Part shown: positions 55,042 to 63,150 of the stretch, piece after piece
Layout: each line of letters begins with the position of its first letter
How positions within the stretch are numbered: the first letter of the stretch is position 1
Source: CAVUCE01 sp963739985
GTDB taxonomy: Bacteria; Bacteroidota; Ignavibacteria; Ignavibacteriales; Ignavibacteriaceae
Direction: 5' to 3'
NCBI GenBank assembly: GCA_963739985.1
Contig: CAVUCE010000008.1
Span: 124,001-188,000, forward strand
Length of the DNA stretch: 64,000 nt
The notes under the pieces: model-generated
Databases searched by the model: none
Told to the model about the DNA's origin: nothing
What the model saw: the letters and a program-made list of their open reading frames with translations, nothing else
Position numbers and translations under genes: made by a program

Positions 55042-55656
55042 ATGAAAACACTTGCTTTTCTTCTTTGCTTAATAATTTTTGCGGGGTGCGCAACCACTCA
55101 AGAAACTGAGTTAATAGATCAACCTCAACTTCTTCAAATGTCAACTCTTCCGGAAATTCCAAACTCAATTTATAGTGATAATTTCAAATTAGACGTACAA
55201 ATGTGTATTCTTGATGATGGTTCGGTTGCTAAAGTAAAGATGCTTGCGGGTAGTGGAGATTTACATTGGGATTCACTAGCTATTCAATCCATATCACTAT
55301 GGAAATTTTCACCGGCTACTTTTAACGGTAAACCTGTAGCAACTTTAATTAGAAGACATATTAACGTTCAATTTGATGATCCCGTATATATGATTCTTGC
55401 AGAGATTAAGTGCAACTGCAAAGACAAAGCTGATTCTTTATATCAAGTATTAAAAAAAGGTGCGGATTTCGGAACTCTAGCTGAAAAACATTCTTTGAGT
55501 AATTCCAGTGCCAAGAAAGGTTTTATAGGTGAAGTTAATATCAATTGTTTTGCAGAAAAGATAAGAGAAGAATTAACTAAACTAAAAGATAATGAATTTT
55601 CAGAGCCAATTTTATTTGGATCTAACTATGTAATCTTCAAAAAGATTAGTTATTAA
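55042..55656 (+). CDS. Lipoprotein with TonB-C-like and parvulin-like segments
   Basis: 204 residues. Lipoprotein signal with Cys16 in IIFAGC. Residues about 30-115 resemble a TonB C-terminal domain (CILDDGSVAKVKMLAGSG, SISLWKFSPATFNGKPV, RRHINVQF). Residues about 116-204 resemble a short parvulin-type prolyl isomerase (AEIKCNCKDKADSLYQVLKKG, ADFGTLAEKHSLSNSSAKKG, LKDNEFSEPI). The join is unusual and the parvulin part is reduced, so catalysis is uncertain. Very strong ribosome site. Probably anchored in the periplasm; role unknown. Confidence 0.78.
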   Translation: MKTLAFLLCLIIFAGCATTQETELIDQPQLLQMSTLPEIPNSIYSDNFKLDVQMCILDDGSVAKVKMLAGSGDLHWDSLAIQSISLWKFSPATFNGKPVATLIRRHINVQFDDPVYMILAEIKCNCKDKADSLYQVLKKGADFGTLAEKHSLSNSSAKKGFIGEVNINCFAEKIREELTKLKDNEFSEPILFGSNYVIFKKISY

Positions 55657-55720
55657 TTTCATTTGGAAAGAGATTTCAGTTTATCTTGATCAAATAATAA
55701 TTTGTTTAGAAATAGAGATA

Positions 55721-55758
55721 AAAAAAACCGGGGATTCAAAATCAATTGGAATTCCCGG
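55721..55758 (-). terminator. Terminator of the tmk-S41 protease operon
   Basis: CCGGGGATTC (55728-55737) pairs with GAATTCCCGG (55749-55758) with one G-T pair. On the minus strand the stem is followed by a run of seven to eight T. It lies 19 bases past the protease stop. Confidence 0.85.
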
Positions 55759-55776
55759 CAATTAATTATTTAATGA

Positions 55777-57432
55777 TCAATTAGCATCATTCAGTATTTT
55801 ATTATAAAGCTTTCTGTTTGATAAAATTTTAAGAGCAGTATTGAATTGAATATCATTATTTAGCAGTTCAGAAATTTTACCTTCATTTCCTAAATATCTT
55901 GATGCTAACTCATCTTTCAATTCATTTGTAATTTCTGATTTATTCATTTTAAGCGCCGACTCCCCTATCTTTTCAAATTGCTTTTTAATTCCACCTAAAC
56001 TAGCATAAAGATTACCATCTAATTTTTTTTCTTTAACTTCGCTCATTAAATCATCTACTTGTTTTTCGGCTTTTGAGTGAAATTGATAATTGTTCTTTGT
56101 TAAATAATCTTCAAATTCTTTGAAAAGTTCATCTGAATTTATTTTATCAAAATTAATTTTAGGATTTAGATAATAATAGTGATCTGCAAACTGAAAGATA
56201 ATTCCCTTTGCTAATAAATCCTGTTCAACAGCACTTTCTGTAGGCTCTGTAACAACTGTATCCGGAGTGATTCCGCCGGCACTAAAAACAGTTCGCTTAT
56301 GATCTGTTAAGTAAGATTTTTTTATTACAGTATCTACTTCACTTAAGATGTCGTTTTTATCGGCATAATCAATTTTTTGAATACATCTACCGCTAGGGGT
56401 ATAATATTTTGCTGTTGTTATTTTAAGTGAAGTATTATAGTCTAACGGTGTAACAGTCTGAACTAAACCTTTACCAAAGGATTTTGTACCTAGTATTATT
56501 CCCCTGTCATGATCCTGCATTGCACCGGAAAATATTTCGGAAGCCGAAGCTGATCCCCCATTCACCAAAACTACTAATCTAGCACTACCAACTAAAGGTT
56601 CTTGCACAGAGTAATAACTTTTGTCGTTATCCGGATTTCTACCTTTTGTTGTTACCACAAGTTGATCTTTAGGTAAAAACTTATCGCAAATATCAACTGC
56701 AACATCTAACAATCCACCCGGATTTCCCCTAACATCAAAAATTATTGATTTAATTTCTTTTTGAGACTTCAAATCTTTCAATGCACTTTTTACTTCCTCA
56801 GCAGCCGATCGACTAAAACTTGTTAATTTCAAATATGCATTATTGCTATTCTCAGGATAAAATCCATAATAAGTTAGACTTTTAACTTTTATTTCTTCTC
56901 TAATTAGATTAAAACTCAAAGTATCTTTTTCATCATTTCTAAGTACCTTAAGATGAACCATAGTTCCGGGTTTACCTTTTACTAATTTTGAAAGGTCATC
57001 AATATTTTTTGGTGATATAGCTTCGTCGCCGGCTTGTACAATTACATCGCCAATTCTGATTCCTTGTTTTTGTGCCGAGTAACCATCCATAGTTTCAATA
57101 ACAGTAACATTTCCACCTCTAATGCCGATGGAAATACCAATGCCGCCGTATTTCCCGTTTGTAATTAAATCGATATCGTCTTTAATATCTCCGTCAAGAA
57201 ACACTGTATATGGATCAAGAGAATTTAACATGCTTTTGATACCAACCTGCATAAATTTCTGAGGATTCACTTTATCAACATAGTTCATGGTTATATCTTT
57301 ATAAACCTTGCCAAATAAATCTATGTTTTTAGAAATTTGGAAATAAACGTCTTCCTTCCCGGGAAAAAAACCTGAGAATAATATTATTATAAAACCAGCT
57401 ACTAAAACTTTGGATAAACCATTCTTAGTCAT
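55777..57432 (-). CDS. S41-family carboxy-terminal processing peptidase
   Basis: 551 residues. N-terminal signal or anchor (about 8-25), a PDZ domain (about 90-180, GGIGISIGIRGGNVTVIE), then the S41 serine protease core with the catalytic Ser in NGGSASASEIFSGAM and Lys in GTKSFGKGLVQ. The long C-terminal part (about 390-551) is helical, as in Bacteroidota CtpA proteins. Periplasmic protein processing or turnover. The ATG overlaps the tmk stop (ATGA). Confidence 0.94.
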   Translation of the reverse strand: MTKNGLSKVLVAGFIIILFSGFFPGKEDVYFQISKNIDLFGKVYKDITMNYVDKVNPQKFMQVGIKSMLNSLDPYTVFLDGDIKDDIDLITNGKYGGIGISIGIRGGNVTVIETMDGYSAQKQGIRIGDVIVQAGDEAISPKNIDDLSKLVKGKPGTMVHLKVLRNDEKDTLSFNLIREEIKVKSLTYYGFYPENSNNAYLKLTSFSRSAAEEVKSALKDLKSQKEIKSIIFDVRGNPGGLLDVAVDICDKFLPKDQLVVTTKGRNPDNDKSYYSVQEPLVGSARLVVLVNGGSASASEIFSGAMQDHDRGIILGTKSFGKGLVQTVTPLDYNTSLKITTAKYYTPSGRCIQKIDYADKNDILSEVDTVIKKSYLTDHKRTVFSAGGITPDTVVTEPTESAVEQDLLAKGIIFQFADHYYYLNPKINFDKINSDELFKEFEDYLTKNNYQFHSKAEKQVDDLMSEVKEKKLDGNLYASLGGIKKQFEKIGESALKMNKSEITNELKDELASRYLGNEGKISELLNNDIQFNTALKILSNRKLYNKILNDAN

Positions 57433-58055
57433 ACTTTCTCCTTACTTTCTAACAAAGTGATTTCATCAATTATTTTTTGATGAATCTCCTCTATTTTCAA
57501 AGTTCCGTCAATAATCCTTACTCGTTCTTCATTTCCTGCTATATGCAGATATCCATTCCGAACTTTGTTATAAAATTGTGAATTCGAAATCTCAATTCTA
57601 TCCAGATGGGAATTTCCTTTTAATGATTTTCTCTTTTCCGATTCTTCTACCGGAATATCTATAAAAAAAGTAACATCGGGAATGGTTTCGCCAATTGCCA
57701 AGCTATTTATTTGGGTAACTGAATCTAGCGGAATACCTCTTCCATATCCTTGATAAGCAGTTGTCGAATCATGAAATCTATCCGAAATTACATAATATCC
57801 ATGTTGCAAATAAGGTCTAATTTTTTCCCTAACAAGTTGAGCACGAGAAGCAGAAAAAAGTAAAATTTCACTTTCCATAACCATTAAGTTATTTTTTTTA
57901 TCCAGTAAAATTTCTCGAACCTTTTCAGAAATTTCAGTTCCTCCCGGTTCCCTAATAATTTCAACGTGTTTTTTTCTGTCTTCCAGATATTTTTTTAACA
58001 ATTCTACTTGTGTAGATTTGCCGCAGAAATCTATTCCTTCAAAGGTTATGAACAT
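57429..58055 (-). CDS. tmk: Thymidylate kinase
   Basis: 208-residue cytoplasmic enzyme that makes dTDP from dTMP. P-loop FEGIDFCGKST (about 4-14), DR(F/Y) motif in VISDRFHDSTTAYQGYGRG (about 90-108) and a lid region rich in Glu, Lys and Arg are present. The usual GG in the P-loop is FC, within family variation. Overlaps the protease gene by 4 bases. Confidence 0.96.
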   Translation of the reverse strand: MFITFEGIDFCGKSTQVELLKKYLEDRKKHVEIIREPGGTEISEKVREILLDKKNNLMVMESEILLFSASRAQLVREKIRPYLQHGYYVISDRFHDSTTAYQGYGRGIPLDSVTQINSLAIGETIPDVTFFIDIPVEESEKRKSLKGNSHLDRIEISNSQFYNKVRNGYLHIAGNEERVRIIDGTLKIEEIHQKIIDEITLLESKEKV

Positions 58056-58102
58056 TCTTTTAATATTTTTTTATGATTGAACTGAACCGGAAAGGTACAG
58101 TT

Positions 58103-59017
58103 TTAATTAAATTTTTTAATAATGTAACGCAATCTCTCAGGTTTGGTATAAAGTAATGTGGTATTCGGTGGCAACACAATTTGTGGAACCACGCTGCCTA
58201 GTGTATCAATAACAACATCTCTATAATTAACATGAGCTTTAAACTGATCCGTAGACATTTTACCGATTAAATCGATTCCGCCTCTAATAGCAATACTTAT
58301 TTTGTTCGGTAAAAGTAATACATCTCTATCTTTGGGAACATCCACAACTTGTACAGGCAAATTATCTATATTTTTATCAACTATTTTTTGAACATCTAAA
58401 TAAATTGTAACAATGCTATTTGTGTATGTCATCCCCTGAATATTTTTTAACGGTACTTGCTTTACAACTTTATCATCCAAATTTGAAAACTTTAGATCTT
58501 CCGTCGGTATTACATTTAATTTTTTAAGATAACTACCAGGTCCATAAACTTCTGTGGAATCAGGTTTAATTTCAATAGGTGAAGCTAGGCCATAACCGGC
58601 TTTAAAATCAAATGCTAAATTTGAAGTAATCGGTAGTTCTTTATTTTGAACTTTTTCAACAAAGAAAGAAACTGTATCAGGATTTATATCTATAACTTCA
58701 ACATCCGAAGATAACCATTGATTTTCAGCACGGTAATTGTATAAACTAATATTTCTTTTACCCGTAGTTCTTCCAACAGGTACAACAAAATCGGATTCGG
58801 AACTCAAATTAACACCTATTAATTTCCAGCCTTTGCCTTTTAACTTTATGGATATCTGATCGGGAAGTGGTGAGCCGGTAGCATAACCGCTAGGAAAGTC
58901 AACTAATTTTATTGGAAGATTCACAATTGCATAATAATCATTCGAAAGTGAAATAGAACCCCACAATATTATTGAAAAAAGTACGGAGATGATTATTATA
59001 TGGAGATTTTTCTTCAT
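58103..59017 (-). CDS. YbbR-domain (CdaR-like) membrane-anchored protein
   Basis: 304 residues. One N-terminal membrane helix (about 5-24), then about three YbbR-like beta domains with repeating segments such as LPIKLVDFPSGYATG, GPGSYLKKL and LPVQVVDVPKD. In Firmicutes YbbR/CdaR regulates c-di-AMP synthesis, but no cyclase gene is next to it here, so that role is not shown. It lies between the BMC terminator and tmk (47-base gap). Confidence 0.85.
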   Translation of the reverse strand: MKKNLHIIIISVLFSIILWGSISLSNDYYAIVNLPIKLVDFPSGYATGSPLPDQISIKLKGKGWKLIGVNLSSESDFVVPVGRTTGKRNISLYNYRAENQWLSSDVEVIDINPDTVSFFVEKVQNKELPITSNLAFDFKAGYGLASPIEIKPDSTEVYGPGSYLKKLNVIPTEDLKFSNLDDKVVKQVPLKNIQGMTYTNSIVTIYLDVQKIVDKNIDNLPVQVVDVPKDRDVLLLPNKISIAIRGGIDLIGKMSTDQFKAHVNYRDVVIDTLGSVVPQIVLPPNTTLLYTKPERLRYIIKKFN

Positions 59018-59044
59018 GTTACAAATATAAAGGAAAATAGATAT

Positions 59045-59070
59045 AAAAAAACTCCACTAGTGGTGGAGTT
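59045..59070 (-). terminator. Terminator of the microcompartment shell operon
   Basis: Perfect 8-base stem AACTCCAC (59050-59057) / GTGGAGTT (59063-59070) with a 5-base loop. On the minus strand it is followed by T5-6. It is about 28 bases after the stop of the second shell gene and isolates the operon from the YbbR gene. Confidence 0.88.
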
Positions 59071-59098
59071 GCAAATAAATATAAGATGAAAATTTTAC

Positions 59099-60070
59099 TT
59101 AAATAAGTTCCCTAAAATGGTTCATTAACTCGTCTCTATTAGCTCGGGAAATTTCTCTTCCTTTAATCGGGAATCCTTCTGTCTGACGAGCAAGATGTCT
59201 TAACTGATGAACGTTATAATTCTCGATTTCATTTATGTCAAACTCGATTTCGTCTTTTAGATCGTCACTTTTAATATTAGAGTCATCATCCTTTTCCTTC
59301 AGACTCGCTTTTGGAACAACTTCTTCAACTTCAGTTGCTTTTACTTCCGGAACTTTTTTTTCATTTTCTATTTCATCGCCAGATTCTTTAGTGTTGTCTT
59401 CACTAATTTGCTCCTTATTTTCAAGCGCTTCTCTTCTTAGTCGAGAAATTGTTTCACTTGATTGCTCAAATAAACTACCAAGTGATGAACTCTGAGGAGC
59501 TTTTGTTTTCTTAGTTTTCTTAGGTGCTTTACTTTTTACAACTTCTTGAATTTCTTCATTGGGTGATTCTTCATCATCTACATCTACATCTATATCGGTG
59601 GAAATATAATGATCAGATATTTCATTAACTTGCTCGGCGGGAGCTTGCTCCTTAATTTCTTCAATTTTATCAGGCTCAGAATCAGATTCCAAGGTGTCTT
59701 CAGTTTTAATTTCAGTTTCGGCTACTGCAGATTCCTCCTCGACATGCTCCGAATTATTTACAGCAATTTCCTTCTGCTCATTTTCAATTTTCTCATCAGA
59801 ATTTTCAATAAGAATATTCCAAACCTGAGAATCCGGTTGCGGAATTACATGAACTGAAATTAGCTGCCCAACTCTTTGAGCAGCGGCTGCACCAGCATCA
59901 ACAGCAGATTTTACGGCTGCTACATCACCCATCACTTTAACTGTAATTAAACCGGCTGATATTTTCTCGGTACCTGCAAGAGAAACATTAGCCGCCTTTA
60001 CCATCGCATCGGCGGCCTCAATTGCTCCAACCAGGCCTTTGGTTTCAATCAAACCTAATGCACTAGGCAT
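59099..60070 (-). CDS. BMC-H shell protein with long acidic tail and Rho-N/SAP-like C-terminus
   Basis: 323 residues. Residues 1-88 are a complete bacterial microcompartment hexamer domain (ALGLIETKGLVGAIEAADAM; pore segment ISAG at 37-40; HVIPQP). Residues 89-275 are a long, Glu/Asp-rich, probably disordered tail with a basic patch KAPKKTKKTK (181-190) and an amphipathic helix candidate (about 197-222, LGSLFEQSSETISRLRREAL). The end (about 283-323) resembles the small helical Rho-N/SAP fold (NVHQLRHLARQTEGF...RANRDELMNHF). Three bases after the first shell gene. The tail may face inside the shell and bind cargo or nucleic acid; that is inference. Confidence 0.92.
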   Translation of the reverse strand: MPSALGLIETKGLVGAIEAADAMVKAANVSLAGTEKISAGLITVKVMGDVAAVKSAVDAGAAAAQRVGQLISVHVIPQPDSQVWNILIENSDEKIENEQKEIAVNNSEHVEEESAVAETEIKTEDTLESDSEPDKIEEIKEQAPAEQVNEISDHYISTDIDVDVDDEESPNEEIQEVVKSKAPKKTKKTKAPQSSSLGSLFEQSSETISRLRREALENKEQISEDNTKESGDEIENEKKVPEVKATEVEEVVPKASLKEKDDDSNIKSDDLKDEIEFDINEIENYNVHQLRHLARQTEGFPIKGREISRANRDELMNHFRELI

Positions 60071-60073
60071 AAA

Positions 60074-60352
60074 TTACTTTCGTTTAGGAAGAATAACTTC
60101 AACTTCTGAATGAGGACGAGGAATAACATGAACAGAAACCAATTCTCCAACACGTTGTGCAGCAGCAGCACCGGCGTCAGTGGCAGCCTTAACTGCTCCA
60201 ACATCGCCTCTAACCATAACAGTTACGTATCCGCCGCCGATTGTCTCTTTTCCTATAAGTTCAACTTTTGCCGCTTTAACCATTGCGTCAGCAGCTTCGA
60301 TTGCACCAACTAAGCCCTTGGTTTCAATCATTCCTAGTGCGTCAAGTGTCAT
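60074..60352 (-). CDS. Canonical BMC-H shell protein (PduA/EutM type)
   Basis: 92 residues from ATG at 60352, chosen because GGGAG stands five bases upstream and the product then begins MTLDALGMIETKGL as in PduA. The ORF is open to an ATG at 60364 with no ribosome site. Complete BMC fold with lysine edge AAK, RGDVGAVKAATDAGAAAAQRVGE and HVIPRPHSEVE. The pore residue region is Gly-Gly-Gly (39-41), against Gly-Ser-Gly in PduA, which would change pore size and chemistry. It should tile the facets of a protein shell. Confidence 0.96.
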   Translation of the reverse strand: MTLDALGMIETKGLVGAIEAADAMVKAAKVELIGKETIGGGYVTVMVRGDVGAVKAATDAGAAAAQRVGELVSVHVIPRPHSEVEVILPKRK

Positions 60353-60385
60353 TTGTGCTCCCATTTATATGAAATGTAATGTTCC

Positions 60386-60414
60386 AAAATAATTTATCGC
60401 TCCGTAAATGTCAA
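60386..60414 (-). promoter_or_regulatory. Sigma-70-type promoter of the shell operon
   Basis: On the minus strand a perfect TTGACA (60409-60414) is 17 bases from TATTTT (60386-60391). Expected start near 60379, about 27 bases before the chosen ATG. It lies in the ruvX-BMC gap, so the shell operon can be transcribed on its own. Confidence 0.75.
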
Positions 60415-60455
60415 TTATAAATATATGTTATAAAAATTAATTCTCTAATTATAAT

Positions 60456-60884
60456 CTATTTTTCATCTAAATAATCTTGCAGGATTATAGCCGCAGAATT
60501 CATATCGATTAATCCTTTATTTTTTCGCTTTGATTTTTTAGAAACTGATTTCAATATTAACTCTTTTGCCATTTCTGAAGTATATCGTTCATCCTGTAAT
60601 AAAACTTCCAGCCCAAGTTTTTTCTCAAGTTGAATCTTAAAATCCAGAACGGTTTTTGTCATATCGGAATGCTCCCCGCTTTCCATTAGCGGATATCCGA
60701 GAATTATTTTCGAAATAGATTTTTCCTCAATTATTTTACTTAGTTCTTGCCACAATTTGGAATCATTTAGGATAGTCTTAAATGCATATGCAAAAGTTAA
60801 AAGCGGATCACTGAGGGCGAGACCGATTCTTTTCTTTCCGTAATCAATTGCTAAAACTCTTTCCAGTTTTTCTTCTTCACTCAT
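60456..60884 (-). CDS. ruvX: YqgF/RuvX family pre-16S rRNA nuclease or Holliday junction resolvase-like protein
   Basis: 142 residues with the RNase H-like fold of YqgF. AIDYGKKRIGLALSD at the N-terminus holds the first catalytic Asp, and DERYTSEMAKELI (about 100-112) holds the second acidic pair. Essential in many bacteria for 16S 5' maturation. Follows relA/spoT by 2 bases. Confidence 0.93.
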   Translation of the reverse strand: MSEEEKLERVLAIDYGKKRIGLALSDPLLTFAYAFKTILNDSKLWQELSKIIEEKSISKIILGYPLMESGEHSDMTKTVLDFKIQLEKKLGLEVLLQDERYTSEMAKELILKSVSKKSKRKNKGLIDMNSAAIILQDYLDEK

Positions 60885-60886
60885 TC

Positions 60887-63058
60887 TTATGAACTTTCAA
60901 ATCGTTCAACTGAATACACACCTTTCAATTTTTTCAATCGCTCAATAATGCGATTTAAGTGTTCAATGTTGTGAACATATAGCGTAACACTTCCTTCAAA
61001 AGTTGAATCGGTTGTGGTAATATTTATGGACTTAATATTTGTATTTTGGTATGAAACGATTGTGTGTGAAATATCATTTAAAATTCCCGCTGAATCTTCT
61101 CCCATAACACTTAAACCGGCAACAAATAATGAATTTTCTGCTTGCGGCCATTGAACAGGAATTAATTTACTCGGATCTTTTTCAGACATATTAATTAAGT
61201 TAGTGCATGCTTTCCTATGAATTTTAATGCCTTCGCCGACAGTAATATATCCTATAACAGGATCACCGGGAATTGGATTACAGCATTTGGCATAAGAATA
61301 CATAATTCCGGAAACCTTGCCTTCAACCAATACTTCGCCAAGATCATTCCTTGCAATATTTGCAAAATTATCAAACTCCAGAACAGGAGTTTTCTCTTTT
61401 TTCTCTTTTTCTTTTGTTGCAGTTAAAACCTCGTCAAGGTTAACTTTTCCAACTGCTATCGACTTATAAAACTGTTTCGGAGTTTCATATTTTAAATTCG
61501 TAACTAGTTTTGCTATATCACTGGCGGTAAAAGATAATTTTAATTTCCTTACCTTTTTTTCCCAAATATCTTTACCGGCTTTAGCAACATCTTCTTCTTC
61601 TTTATTTAACCATTTTCTTATGGCAGTTTTAGATTTATGAGTTGTTACAAATTTTGCCCAGTTCTTATTAGGATGCTGATTTTTTGAAGTTATAATTTCA
61701 ACTTGATCACCGCTGTGCAAAACAGTATCTAATGGGACAATTTTCCCGTTCACTTTAGCGCCTATACAATGATAGCCGACTTTACTGTGAATATCGAAAC
61801 CAAAATCTACTGGTGTTGAATTTACCGGTAAACGTCGTAAATCTCCTTTTGGAGTGAACACATAAATTTCATCTTGATAAAGATTTAATTTAAAGCTTTC
61901 CAATAAATCTCTACGAGCATCTTCCCTGGAAGCATTCTCAAATATATCCCTAATCCAGTTCACCCAATTTTCAAGATCTTTATCTGTTGCGGTTTTGCTT
62001 TCCTTGTACCGCCAATGAGCAGCAACTCCTTTTTCGGCTACTTCGTGCATATTCAAAGTTCTGATCTGAACTTCAACAAGTCGTCCTTCAGGCCCAATAA
62101 CTGTAGTATGAATTGATTGATAATTATTGGTTTTCGGAATTGATATATAATCTTTAAATCGATCAGGAACAGTTAAGTATATCTGATTTACTATTCCTAA
62201 AGTTGTATAACATTCATTAGAGTTTTTAGTATCAAGAATTATTCTTATAGCGAATAAATCATAAATTTCTTCAAAAGGTTTATTTCTACGAACCATCTTT
62301 CTATAGATACTATAAAGATGTTTCGGCCTTCCGCTTATTTCATATTTAAGGTTATATTCTTGTAATTTACTTTCAATCGGATCAGTGAAACGCTTAATAT
62401 AAGATTCTCTCTCGCGACGTTTACTTTTAATCTTTCGTGCAATTTCTTCGTAAGCTTCTTTGTTAAGATATTTAAAGGATAAATCTTCTAATTCCCACTT
62501 TACTCTTCCTAAACCAAAGCGATTAGCAAAAGGTGCATAGATTTCTAAAGTTTCCTGCGCTATTCTCCTTTGTTTGTTAGCATTAACATATTCAAGTGTG
62601 CGCATATTATGAAGACGATCAGCAAACTTTACCAAAATTACACGAACATCTTTAACCATTGATAACATAAGTTTTCGATAGTTCTCAGCTTGCGTAATTT
62701 CTTGTCCTTTAAATATTCCGCCGATTTTTGTAACGCCGTCAACTATTTCTGCAACTTCCTTACCAAATTCTTTAGAAAGCAACTCTAAGCTAAATTCTGT
62801 ATCTTCAACAACATCATGTAAAAGCGAACTTACTACGGTTACATCATCAAGAGGAATTTCTTTTGCAACTATCATTGCAACTTCATACGGGTGAGTAAAA
62901 TAAGGTTCTCCCGAAGCACGAAGATCATTTTTATGCGCTTCTATGCAAAGTTCAAAACTTTTAGAAATTAAAGCTTCGTTTGTAGCAGTCAGATGCTTTT
63001 TACAAGCTTCCAAAAGTTCTTCTAACATTTTTTGATGTTTGGGATTACTTAAACTCAT
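60887..63058 (-). CDS. relA/spoT: Bifunctional (p)ppGpp synthetase/hydrolase
   Basis: 723-residue stringent-response enzyme. N-terminal HD hydrolase with HD at 81-82 and ED at 85-86 (LLHDVVEDTEF), so hydrolysis looks active. Synthetase domain with the G-loop region FAIRIILD and FKDYISIPKTNNYQSIHTTV. TGS domain with VDFGFDIHSKVGYHCIGAKVNG (about 400-450), a zinc-finger/helical segment with YAKCCNPIPGD, and a C-terminal ACT domain. The family is Rel/SpoT in single-copy genomes; which paralogue cannot be read from one window. Confidence 0.95.
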   Translation of the reverse strand: MSLSNPKHQKMLEELLEACKKHLTATNEALISKSFELCIEAHKNDLRASGEPYFTHPYEVAMIVAKEIPLDDVTVVSSLLHDVVEDTEFSLELLSKEFGKEVAEIVDGVTKIGGIFKGQEITQAENYRKLMLSMVKDVRVILVKFADRLHNMRTLEYVNANKQRRIAQETLEIYAPFANRFGLGRVKWELEDLSFKYLNKEAYEEIARKIKSKRRERESYIKRFTDPIESKLQEYNLKYEISGRPKHLYSIYRKMVRRNKPFEEIYDLFAIRIILDTKNSNECYTTLGIVNQIYLTVPDRFKDYISIPKTNNYQSIHTTVIGPEGRLVEVQIRTLNMHEVAEKGVAAHWRYKESKTATDKDLENWVNWIRDIFENASREDARRDLLESFKLNLYQDEIYVFTPKGDLRRLPVNSTPVDFGFDIHSKVGYHCIGAKVNGKIVPLDTVLHSGDQVEIITSKNQHPNKNWAKFVTTHKSKTAIRKWLNKEEEDVAKAGKDIWEKKVRKLKLSFTASDIAKLVTNLKYETPKQFYKSIAVGKVNLDEVLTATKEKEKKEKTPVLEFDNFANIARNDLGEVLVEGKVSGIMYSYAKCCNPIPGDPVIGYITVGEGIKIHRKACTNLINMSEKDPSKLIPVQWPQAENSLFVAGLSVMGEDSAGILNDISHTIVSYQNTNIKSINITTTDSTFEGSVTLYVHNIEHLNRIIERLKKLKGVYSVERFESS

Positions 63059-63150
63059 TTATCCGTTTAAACATTGTAAGTTTTATAATTTGTCTAATTT
63101 AGCTTAATTTATTTAATAGTAAAAATTTTATTAGAAGTGATAAAAAGTCG

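Noticed and set aside
58103..59017. c-di-AMP cyclase regulator role for the YbbR protein
   Set aside because: No cyclase gene is adjacent; YbbR proteins are widespread and the role cannot be transferred.
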